This document shows, in pieces, positions 56,800 through 64,000 of a DNA stretch of 64,000 nt. The notes under the pieces are model-generated. The model did no database searches and was not told where the DNA came from. It was given only the letters and a program-made list of their open reading frames with translations. This stretch comes from Paracoccus sp. (in: a-proteobacteria). Lineage in GTDB: Bacteria; Pseudomonadota; Alphaproteobacteria; Rhodobacterales; Rhodobacteraceae. Both the position numbers and the translations under genes were made by a program. Location of the stretch: the NCBI GenBank assembly GCA_030538705.1, contig JAUNTL010000002.1, forward strand, positions 23,011 to 87,010. Direction: 5' to 3'. Position 1 is the stretch's first letter; the number at the start of each line of letters is the position of its first letter.

Positions 56800-57237
56800 A
56801 TGACCAGAACCATTTACGGTCCGGCCTTGGCACCGGCACCGATCCCCCTGAAGAAGCGCCTGAAAATGACCGATCAGGGCGACAGGAGCGTCTGCGCCTA
56901 TGAGCCACCACCTCAGCCTCCGGCGCTCAATATTGATGACGCCATCGCCCTGACTGACGGACTGATCCGTGATGGTTGGATCAGTCCTGAAAGCAGACTG
57001 CTTGAAATTGCCGTCATGTATCACCGCCAGCTTTTTGCGACGGGGCGTGACGAGCGCAGGCGGCGCGAACGCGAGGATAAGGCCCTCTACGCCGCTGGCT
57101 GGGTGCGGCGTATTCTTAATTATCCAATGGGACGTGTGATGAACACGCCAGCCCCTGTTTTCCCAAGCCTGTCCGAACTGCGCGCCGCCCGCTATTCCAT
57201 TGCAGCCGCGGACTGGAAGAACTCCAGCACCAATTGA
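56800..57237 (+). CDS. Hypothetical protein, doubtful
   Basis: A 145-residue open frame beginning at an ATG with AGGGAG upstream. It contains a plausible helical segment (NIDDAIALTDGLIRDGWISPESRLLEIAVMYHRQLF) and a charged run (DERRRREREDK). I recognise no family. Against it: its last 46 bases overlap the convergent binding-protein gene and it sits just after a decayed gene fragment. It could be a remnant. Confidence 0.35.
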   Translation: MTRTIYGPALAPAPIPLKKRLKMTDQGDRSVCAYEPPPQPPALNIDDAIALTDGLIRDGWISPESRLLEIAVMYHRQLFATGRDERRRREREDKALYAAGWVRRILNYPMGRVMNTPAPVFPSLSELRAARYSIAAADWKNSSTN

Positions 57238-58103
57238 TCCGGTTCGCCGAAGTATCTGGCGTAGATCGGGCCGATCTCGCTCGACTGGAACAGTTGGGCG
57301 AGAGTTCTGTCGACCAGCAGGCGAAGATCATTGTCCTCTCTGCGCATCGACAGGGCGACCGGCCTGAACGAGAAACGAGCGTCCAATACCCGAAGATCGC
57401 GGGCATCCGGATCGTGCTCAGCCGCATAAAGCAATACCGGCCTGTCACCAAAGAGGACCGCCGCGCGTCTGTCATGGACCATCTGCACGCCGACCGCATA
57501 ATCAGGCACCGACTCGACTGTGATCGAGATGCGTCGCCTGCTCAGCTGATCGACCAGTTCCTTTTCGACTGAGGTGCCGGCGACGGCCGCGACCACCAGA
57601 TTGATGCCGAGATCCCCAGGCGCTGCGCGCCAGATCGGCCGCGTCTGTCGTGTCCGATCATCGAGCGCATCGCGTAATCTGTTGCCGGCATCTGCGTGCA
57701 GGATAGCCCCGGTCCCAGACAGCAAAATCGGAATCGAAAATTCAACCTCCCGCCGGTGCTCGAACGTCGGCTCATCATCGCCGCAACTCAGATCGACGCG
57801 GCCCTGCCGGATCGCATCCAACCTGTCCGCGGCTGTCAACGGAACATAGTCGACCGTAAGGTCGGGCAGATTCAACTCTGTCTGCACGGCCTGTGCGATC
57901 CTCTGGCACAGTGCCACGGAAAATCCGTCCGGATTGCCGCCATTATCGAAGGAATAGGGCGGGATATCCGACCGGTAACCCAATGTCAGCTTGCCGCTAT
58001 CTTTGATCCGATCAAGCGTGGCATCTGCAAATGCGGGTGGGGTGAATGCAAGCAAAGCCGCAGTCACCACAGCACCAAGCCCCTTGTGCATCAAGTGTCT
58101 CAT
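57192..58103 (-). CDS. Amino acid-type substrate-binding protein (family 3)
   Basis: A 303-residue periplasmic protein with a Sec signal (GLGAVVTAALLAFTPPAFA). DRIKDSGKLTLGYRSDIPPYSFD and GFSVALCQRIAQAV are family 3 hallmarks. ATG 58103 is chosen because AGGAGGG lies upstream and it overlaps the antiporter stop as ATGA. No ABC permease or ATPase is nearby; it is instead the last gene after a PotE-type antiporter and a decarboxylase, so it may act as an amino acid sensor or feed the antiporter. Confidence 0.88.
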   Translation of the reverse strand: MRHLMHKGLGAVVTAALLAFTPPAFADATLDRIKDSGKLTLGYRSDIPPYSFDNGGNPDGFSVALCQRIAQAVQTELNLPDLTVDYVPLTAADRLDAIRQGRVDLSCGDDEPTFEHRREVEFSIPILLSGTGAILHADAGNRLRDALDDRTRQTRPIWRAAPGDLGINLVVAAVAGTSVEKELVDQLSRRRISITVESVPDYAVGVQMVHDRRAAVLFGDRPVLLYAAEHDPDARDLRVLDARFSFRPVALSMRREDNDLRLLVDRTLAQLFQSSEIGPIYARYFGEPDQLVLEFFQSAAAME

Positions 58104-59431
58104 GCCTGTCCCTCCTGCTCGACTGTTGCCGGCACAAAGCGCGGCGCGATGAAGCCAAAGACGATGTAGCCAAGGCAGATGACAAGCATTCCGCCCATCA
58201 CCGCAGACGCGCCCGCCGCATAGACTGCATAGGTTGAATAAAGCATCGCAATAATCGCGACCGCGCCATTGCGCCAATAGGCCTTTTTATCGACGTTTGC
58301 ATTGCGCATGATGACGAACAACGCCGACAAGGCAACGATATAGGGCACCACGTTGGTCACCACCGCCAGATTTACAAGCGCCGCAAACTGTTCGCTCAGA
58401 TTGGGCGAAATCGTCGAAAGCGCCAGGATTGATTGAATGACGGCCATGATGATCATGCCCCGCACGGGTGCGCCCATGGCGTTAACCTTGCTGAATACCG
58501 CCGGGAACATACGCGCATCCGCAGCGTCCTTGGCGGTAGAGGACAGCGTGAACTGCCAACCCAGCAGCGAGCCGATACAGGCGATCACCGCCAGCGCCAT
58601 TACGATCTGGCCGACGGCCGGGCTGAACATCTTGGCAAAAGCCAACCCGAATGGTCCGCTTGACTGGGCGAGTTCGGCATTTGGAACAATGCCCTGAATG
58701 ACCGTTGTTGACAGGATATAGATAACGGCGGCGCCCAACGTGCCGAACATGACGGCGATTGGCACGTCGCGCTTTGGATTTTCGACCGATGATGCGTTCT
58801 GTGACGCGGATTCCATGCCCAGAAAGGCCCAGAGCGTCAATGAAATGCTGGAACCCATGCCCTCGCCGAGGGTCAGGCCATGCGGATTCCATGCCTCGCC
58901 AAAGGTGGTGCTGCTGAACCAGAACCAGCCAGCGATCGAAATAAAGCCCACAGGCAGGATCACACCCCAGACCGAGAAAGTGCCGATTTTTCCGGTCATG
59001 CTGGGGCCGCCGAAATTGGCGAATGTCGTCAGCCAGAGCAAGCCGATAATGCTGAGGCTGCTGATGACCGGGGTTGCTGACAGCCCCGGAAAAAACGCCG
59101 CCAGATAGCCAAGCGCCGAACTTGCCACCGCCACATTGGCAATCGCAAGGGAAAGGAAATAAAGGAAAAAGACGTGGAAATACCCGTCTTTCCCATAAGC
59201 TTCTTCTGCATAGCCCGCCAAACCGCCGCTGCTGCGGCTGAAAAGCCCGGCCTGCGCGAAACCCCAGGCAATGGCCAGCGAACCAAGCGCGGTCACCAGC
59301 CATGAAAGCAGTGAAATCGCACCAACCTGCGCCATATTCGCGGGCAACATGATAATGCCGGAACCCATCATATTGACGGTGACAAGGAATGTCAGTTGCA
59401 CGACATTCATCTTTTTCTGTGTTTTCGCCAC
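58100..59431 (-). CDS. potE: APC family antiporter, putrescine:ornithine exchanger-like
   Basis: A 443-residue membrane protein with about 12 helices. NVVQLTFLVTVNMMGSGIIM, LPANMAQVGAISLLSWLVTA and the SLTLWAFLGMESASQNAS segment closely follow PotE of E. coli as I remember it, and NPKRDVPIAV is the APC loop. The start is GTG, with AGGGAGG upstream. PotE exports putrescine in exchange for ornithine and is normally paired with an ornithine decarboxylase, as here. Confidence 0.88.
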   Translation of the reverse strand: MAKTQKKMNVVQLTFLVTVNMMGSGIIMLPANMAQVGAISLLSWLVTALGSLAIAWGFAQAGLFSRSSGGLAGYAEEAYGKDGYFHVFFLYFLSLAIANVAVASSALGYLAAFFPGLSATPVISSLSIIGLLWLTTFANFGGPSMTGKIGTFSVWGVILPVGFISIAGWFWFSSTTFGEAWNPHGLTLGEGMGSSISLTLWAFLGMESASQNASSVENPKRDVPIAVMFGTLGAAVIYILSTTVIQGIVPNAELAQSSGPFGLAFAKMFSPAVGQIVMALAVIACIGSLLGWQFTLSSTAKDAADARMFPAVFSKVNAMGAPVRGMIIMAVIQSILALSTISPNLSEQFAALVNLAVVTNVVPYIVALSALFVIMRNANVDKKAYWRNGAVAIIAMLYSTYAVYAAGASAVMGGMLVICLGYIVFGFIAPRFVPATVEQEGQA

Positions 59432-59929
59432 TGATTGCCTCCCTAATCAGGAATAGTGCCGGTGCGGAACACGCTTTCATCGTCGGTCATATCCCGAACG
59501 ACGCCCTGCACTTTGCCATTGAAGCCGAGGAACGGATTAAAGGATGGTTTGGATTTATGGAAATGGTCGGCAAACAGTTTCGCGCCGGCATTGATCCTGC
59601 TCAATGTGCTGGTCGCATTATGCGTAAAGTTGCCGCGACCGGCCCCGAAGAACTGCGGCGCATAACCAGATGCGGTATTTGTCTCCACCGCATGGGTTGC
59701 AGTCTGGTGGATCGGCCGATCAAGCGGTTGGGCATCGACATTGCAAAGATAATGTCGATGCGATTTCCCGCGGATCCGTTCGTGCAGCCCGCGCCAACGA
59801 CCCGGCACCCTTCGGCATATCGTGCCCAACGACCACGATCCAAGCATTGACCGAATTGCGCAGGAACCGCGAAACCACCTTGATGGCGATGGGGGTTCCA
59901 ATGACCGGGCGGGGAAACGTGTCATGGCC
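59432..59929. other. 498-bp gap between decarboxylase and antiporter genes, no intact gene
   Basis: The minus strand carries open stretches in more than one frame (for example IGTPIAIKVVSRFLRNSV near 59870, and a run ending at 59443), which look like pieces of a decayed gene, but I cannot identify the family. AGGGAGG at its left end is the antiporter ribosome site. Confidence 0.4.
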
Positions 59930-62194
59930 CTATTCCCCGATGACGCAGTCAACCATCCATATCTTGTTTCCGCTGCTGTCCTTTTCAAAGCGCAGCCCGT
60001 GGATATCGGCCTCGAACCCCGGGAAATGCTCGTCGGTGTCGCGTGCAAATTTCAGATAGTCGATGATCGAGTCGGTGCTGAACCGTTCACCGGGCATGAT
60101 CAGCGGGATGCCCGGCGGATAGGGGACGATCATCACCGCAGTCACACGACCCTTGAGATCGTCAATCGCCACCGGCTCGACCTGGCCATGAACCAGACGG
60201 TCATAGGCATCGGCGGGCTTCATCACCGGCACCGGCAGTTCGGTATACATCGCATTCATGGCGATGGCGGTGTCATTGTCACGATAGCAGGCATGCAGCG
60301 CATCGCAAAGATCGCGCAGACCCCAGCCGGCATAGGCGGTGCCGCCTGCCGCAGCGATACTCGGCAGCGTCTTTTCCAAGGGCGTATTGGCGTCGTAATC
60401 CGCCTTGAAATCAGCCAGCGCATCGACCATCGAGCTCCATTTTCCACGGGTGATGCCAAGCGAGAACAGGATCAGGAAGCTGTAAAGGCCGGTCTTTTCG
60501 ACCACCATGCCCCGTTCCCACAGATATTTGGTGACAACAGCGGCGGGGATGCCGGTTCCGTCCAGCTTGGCACCCTTGCCAAGTCCGGGCGTGAGCAGCG
60601 TCACCTTGATCGGGTCGAGCATCATATAATCGTCGGCCACATTGCCAAAGCCATGCCAGGACGCATTCGGCTCAAGCACCCAATCGGCGGTTTCCGGGGT
60701 TTTGGTCAGATCAAGCCCCTCGGGCTGCCAGACCCGGAACCACCAGTTGTCATCCCCCAGATCGGCACCAAGAGCCGCAATCGCCCGGCGGAACTGCATC
60801 GCTTCGTCATGGGTTTCCTGCACGATGGCGCGGCCGCTGCTGCCCTCCATCATCGCCGACGACACATCAAGCGATGCGATGATGCCATAATGCGGCGAGG
60901 TTGAGCCGTGCATCATGAACGCATCGTTGAAGCGCGTCGTGTCGATCTTGCGGTTCTCGGCTTCCTGAATATGGATCATCGACGCCTGAGAGAACGCGGC
61001 CAGCAGTTTATGCGTCGACTGCGTCGCAAAAACCAGAGTGTGATCGGCGCGCGGATGGCCGCGCGGCACCCCCATCGCATGGCGCCCGGCATAAAATTCA
61101 TGGAACGCCGCATAACCATACCAAGCCTCGTCAAAATGCAGCGCATCGACCTGATTGCTGGCGACATCCTTGATTTTCTCGGCGTTATAACACAGCCCGT
61201 CATAGGTCGAATTGGTCACAACCGCGATGCGCACATTCGCATCCTTGTCGCGAACCAGCGGGCTGTCCTCAATCTTTTTGCGGATCGAATCGGGCGAGAA
61301 CTGATCAAGCGAAATCGGGCCAATCGTGCCGTAATCATTGCGCGACGGCATGAAATAGATCGGCGTTGCGCCGGTCATGATCAGGATGTGCAGCAGGCTT
61401 TTGTGGCAGTTGCGGTCCACGATCACCAGATCGTCGCGCCCGGCCATCGAATGCCAGACGATCTTGTTCGCAGTCGATGTGCCATTGGTGACGAAATAGC
61501 TGTGATCGGCGCCAAAGACCTTGGCCGCATAGGCCTCGGCGTCCTTGATCGGCCCCGTGTGATCCAGCAGCGACCCAAGTTCGGGAACCGAGATCGACAG
61601 ATCCGAGCGCACCGTATTTTCACCGAAAAACTCATGCAGCGCATAGCCGGCAGGTGCTTGCAGAAAGCCGGTGCCGCCAGCATGTCCGGGCGTATGCCAC
61701 GAATAGGCCGAGCGTTCGGCATGGTGGACCAGAGCCTTGAAGAATGGCGGCAGCAGATGATTGGTATAATCCTCGGCAGCACGCATGACCTGCCGCGCAA
61801 GAAACGGAACCGTGTCCTCGTAAAGATAAAGAATACCATGCAGGTTACGCAGCGCATCCATCGCCTTGGGCGAGGTTCCGGTTAATTCCGCCGTCTCGCC
61901 CAAGGCGATGATCGGCAGGCCGGGCGCGCGCTGATGCACCTGATCCATCAGGGTCAGGATACGCCCGCCTGTTTCCCGGTCGGTCTGCATCCCCTCGGCG
62001 CGCAGCAATATCGCAGCCAGACCACGATGCGCCTTGGCGATTATGCGCGCGTCGGATTCGTTATCGACAACAACCGTTCTCCAGCCTTCGGCCTCGAACT
62101 GCTGCTGCATCTCGCGCAACCGGACACCCGCGACCGTCTGTGCCCGAGCTTCCCGGTGTGCAATCAGGATTGGAAATCGATTCTTTAGCAACAT
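59930..62194 (-). CDS. Orn/Lys/Arg decarboxylase (PLP, fold type I), probably ornithine-specific
   Basis: A 754-residue bacterial inducible-type decarboxylase: N-terminal wing domain (1-130), then the PLP domain with WHTPGHAGG, NGTSTANK, HFDEAW (Asp 355) and TQSTHKLLAAFS (Lys 396 as the Schiff-base lysine), then the C-terminal domain (PPGIPLIMPGE). ATG 62194 has AGGGAGACGGGC upstream; a longer frame to 62308 lacks support. Coupling to a PotE-like antiporter favours ornithine over arginine or lysine. Together they would consume protons and export putrescine. Confidence 0.92.
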   Translation of the reverse strand: MLLKNRFPILIAHREARAQTVAGVRLREMQQQFEAEGWRTVVVDNESDARIIAKAHRGLAAILLRAEGMQTDRETGGRILTLMDQVHQRAPGLPIIALGETAELTGTSPKAMDALRNLHGILYLYEDTVPFLARQVMRAAEDYTNHLLPPFFKALVHHAERSAYSWHTPGHAGGTGFLQAPAGYALHEFFGENTVRSDLSISVPELGSLLDHTGPIKDAEAYAAKVFGADHSYFVTNGTSTANKIVWHSMAGRDDLVIVDRNCHKSLLHILIMTGATPIYFMPSRNDYGTIGPISLDQFSPDSIRKKIEDSPLVRDKDANVRIAVVTNSTYDGLCYNAEKIKDVASNQVDALHFDEAWYGYAAFHEFYAGRHAMGVPRGHPRADHTLVFATQSTHKLLAAFSQASMIHIQEAENRKIDTTRFNDAFMMHGSTSPHYGIIASLDVSSAMMEGSSGRAIVQETHDEAMQFRRAIAALGADLGDDNWWFRVWQPEGLDLTKTPETADWVLEPNASWHGFGNVADDYMMLDPIKVTLLTPGLGKGAKLDGTGIPAAVVTKYLWERGMVVEKTGLYSFLILFSLGITRGKWSSMVDALADFKADYDANTPLEKTLPSIAAAGGTAYAGWGLRDLCDALHACYRDNDTAIAMNAMYTELPVPVMKPADAYDRLVHGQVEPVAIDDLKGRVTAVMIVPYPPGIPLIMPGERFSTDSIIDYLKFARDTDEHFPGFEADIHGLRFEKDSSGNKIWMVDCVIGE

Positions 62195-62483
62195 GCCCGT
62201 CTCCCTAAGAAATTCAGGTGTCGTCGCGCGCCCCATCGAAGGGTCCAGCCCATATGCTAATAAGAGAATCGCCGTGGCGCTACAGTTTTTCCACGCTTCT
62301 TCCGGCATGGAATATTGCTATCGCAAGCTCGTCAGACATGATGTTCGGCTGGCAGGCAGGTGCGCCGCGACCGAAGGCGCAAAGCGCATCACGGTCGCAC
62401 AATGCCCGGTTTCAACAGCTGTTTTGCGCCTTGGTTGAACAAGGCAACGACGCGGTTCATCACGGATCGCCCGAATGCGCCGG
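62195..62483. other. Upstream region of decarboxylase gene, no gene seen
   Basis: The first 60 bases hold the promoter side of the decarboxylase gene (GGGAGACGGG ribosome site, AT-richer TGCTAATAAGAGAATC at about 62253). Beyond that the DNA is a mixture of short open frames with no recognisable protein. Confidence 0.4.
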
Positions 62484-62573
62484 GTGAGGTCTGGTCGCAC
62501 TGGCCTGCTTGCCATGGTCCTGTTTGAGAAGTTCGACCAGCATCCGTCGCTGAACCGTCAGAATGAGCTATGA
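62484..62573 (+). pseudogene. IS66-type transposase fragment
   Basis: The frame RSGRTGLLAMVLFEKFDQHP followed by SLNRQNEL and a stop resembles the GLLA-VL-EKF-QH-PLNRQSE segment of IS66 family TnpC transposases. Only about 30 residues survive; no inverted repeats are visible near it. Confidence 0.45.
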
Positions 62574-62787
62574 TCGGATAGGCATCGAACCCAGCTTGGC
62601 CGCGCTTCGATCCCTCAGTGCAGTTTTGGTTGTGGCACCAGTCTGGACATCCCCAGCCGATCCCCGCACCGACGCAGAGCGGACCTGCGGCTGGAACGCC
62701 AAGGATCACGGCTGCCAGCAGCACGGCGGCAAGCGGTCAACCGTCAACGCGGCGACGATACCCGCGACCGGCGCCGCGGTTGGCGTC

Positions 62788-63200
62788 ATGGCAAGGCACA
62801 TCGCCGAGTTGAACCACCGTGCGGCCGAGGCCGACATGCGCCTCAAGCGCCTCTATGACGCTATCGAGGCGGGTTCGCTCGACCCGGCCGAGACTTCCCT
62901 TGGCGAGCGCATCGCGGGCCTCACGGCGCTTCGGGATCAGGCACGGGCCGACGCCACGCGGATCGAAGCCATGCTCGCAAGCTCCATCCACCAGCGCCTT
63001 ACAGCGGCAACCGTGCGGGAATTGGCGAGCAAAGCGCGCACCCGGCTCCGGCTCGATAAGGGCGGCTATCGGCGGGAACACGTCCGGGCCTTCGCCCAGC
63101 GCGTCGAGGTCACGGACGATGCCATCTATCTCAAAGAAAACAAAAAACCTGTTGAGGACGCTGACAGGCACCAAGGGAGGGAAAACGGCGGGAATCTGCG
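62788..63200 (+). pseudogene. C-terminal remnant of a large serine recombinase, frameshifted
   Basis: RHIAELNHRAAEADMRLKRL, YDAIEAGSLDP, LGERIAGLTALRDQARADA and VRAFAQRVEV form the C-terminal coiled-coil region of large serine (invertase/resolvase-type) recombinases. After about 63145 the natural tail (LTGTKGGKTAGICVPGFIPK) continues in another frame, so a frameshift has occurred. The catalytic N-terminal two thirds are absent. The end given is approximate; open frames run on through the tRNA gene. Confidence 0.65.
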
Positions 63201-63220
63201 TTCCCGGTTTTATACCGAAA

Positions 63221-63314
63221 TGGCGGAAGAGGCGGGAGTCGAACCCACCGGGGACGCCGCGCGCCCCCCTCCGGATTTGAAGTCCGGGCGCCCCACCGGG
63301 GACGTTTCTCTTCC
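63221..63314 (-). tRNA. selC: Selenocysteine tRNA, anticodon UCA
   Basis: The minus strand begins GGAAGAG and ends CTCTTCCGCCA with CCA encoded. The anticodon loop CTTCAAA gives UCA, flanked by the CCGGA/TCCGG stem. The D arm is CCCCGGTGGGG, the variable arm is long (about 20 bases), and the T arm is GGGTTCGACTCCC. The 94-base length and the long acceptor plus T helix are typical of tRNA-Sec. The eighth acceptor pair is A-C. It implies that the host makes selenoproteins; selA, selB and selD are not in the window. Confidence 0.95.
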
Positions 63315-64000
63315 ATCCCCTCGCTATCAAGCGGCAACCACCGGGGTCAAGCAGATGCCCGGCAGGCGATCACCTGTGGCCCGGCCGCCTGGCCCGTGAA
63401 GCACCCCGGCCACAGCACCGGCATCGGGACCAGAGATCAGCCGCGACCCGCAGTGCGCTGCGGGTGAACGGGCGCCGCGATCGCGACATCGACATTGCGC
63501 CTTCCGCCGCCAATCAGCATGGCGCAGTGGTGGTTCAGACGGGGCGGACATCTGCTTTCGTTGAACCAGAATGCGCCGGCCGACAGACGGGGCGCCGATT
63601 GCACCATCGCCATCATTGCCTGATCGGCGGTGACATGGCGGCACACCGCGCCCCGGCCTTGGCTGAATGTAACCCCGCAGCGCCCGGCACTTTGGCCTGT
63701 TGCGCCGGATCGCCCGGCCAGAGGTCCGCGCGCCGGCCATCACCATAAGGGGGCCGGAATCGCGGGCGAATGCCCCCGGGGGTCATGCCATAGCCGGCAA
63801 ATGCGATGCGGGCCGCGTCGGTCATACCCCCTTTCGCTGACAGGCGCTGGATCGCCGGCAAAGCCGTTTTTCGCGATCCGTCATCGCCGCAAGCTATAGA
63901 ATGGCGGCACCTTGAAAGCACCGGAGGCACCCGGAATTTTGACAAGCCCCCCCGCCCCGGCTAACCAGTTCGCGGGTGGCGACGGAGACGGAGACGGAGA
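63315..64000. other. 686-bp region downstream of recombinase remnant, no gene recognised
   Basis: Several open frames overlap on both strands but none has a recognisable motif. At the very end a plus-strand frame (TTG at about 63938, GGAGG upstream) reads SPPAPANQFAGGDGDGDG and runs off the window; it could be the start of a gene. The last 23 bases are a short GGAGAC tandem run. Confidence 0.35.

Noticed and set aside
56680-56800. Short frame reading WEAPGAWDTAG, possibly a trimethylamine methyltransferase tail
   Set aside because: The likeness is limited to a few residues and no PPLD-type tail follows.
59740-59929. Faint likeness of a minus-strand translation to MobA-type nucleotidyltransferases
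   Set aside because: Only a short hydrophobic strand pattern matches and the frame breaks soon after; too weak to annotate.
63972-64000. GGAGAC tandem repeat at the window end
   Set aside because: Only about four copies are visible and it may encode a Gly-Asp run of a gene continuing outside the window; cannot be judged here.

Overview
The window is about 65% G+C, densely coded, and dominated by ABC importers, short-chain dehydrogenases, GntR/LysR/Lrp regulators and catabolic enzymes. This is typical of an alphaproteobacterium of the Rhodobacterales/Paracoccaceae type; that placement is inferred from gene style, because no rRNA or marker gene is present.

Layout, left to right. (1) 1-7.6 kb: a UgpC/MalK-type sugar importer, then divergent sugar-acid genes (short-chain dehydrogenase, FCD-type GntR regulator, DenD-like dehydrogenase, HpcH/HpaI aldolase). 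(2) 7.7-18.2 kb: Lrp regulator, VOC protein and dehydrogenase, divergent from a peptide-type ABC importer operon that also carries a FAD amine oxidase, an ATC-hydrolase-family protein and an M20 amidohydrolase. (3) 18.5-26.8 kb: a periplasmic pentaheme cytochrome c divergent from nqrABCDEF-apbE-nqrM-CBS. The NqrB here lacks the loop that carries covalent FMN. (4) 27-31.4 kb: a persulfide-dioxygenase/Blh-like hydrolase, then a Rieske oxygenase, its reductase and a LysR regulator. (5) 31.6-40.4 kb: a split peptide-type ABC importer with a GlcD-like FAD oxidase, a HisC-like aminotransferase and a HutC-type GntR regulator. (6) 40.5-40.9 kb: a degenerate, cas-less, type I-E-like repeat-spacer array. 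(7) 40.9-47.6 kb: histidine utilisation genes hutF / hutIHUD. (8) 48.3-56.4 kb: another peptide-type importer with a metallophosphoesterase, a HAD phosphatase and a LysR regulator, suggesting uptake and dephosphorylation of an organophosphate. (9) 56.4-62.2 kb: a CoA-transferase fragment, then a family 3 binding protein, a PotE-like antiporter and an Orn/Lys/Arg decarboxylase. (10) 62.4-64 kb: transposase and serine-recombinase remnants beside a selenocysteine tRNA gene.

Most modules couple one importer with the enzymes that process its cargo and a dedicated regulator. All four complete sugar- or peptide-type binding-protein genes are followed immediately by a strong GC-rich hairpin without a U-tract, probably an mRNA-stabilising or attenuating element.

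The most unusual module is the NQR-like complex. The covalent FMN site of NqrC, the four cysteines of the NqrD/E iron-sulfur centre and the ferredoxin and flavin domains of NqrF are all visible. NqrB is shortened and has no FMN attachment site, and a periplasmic pentaheme cytochrome is encoded next to the complex. This suggests an altered electron exit or entry route.
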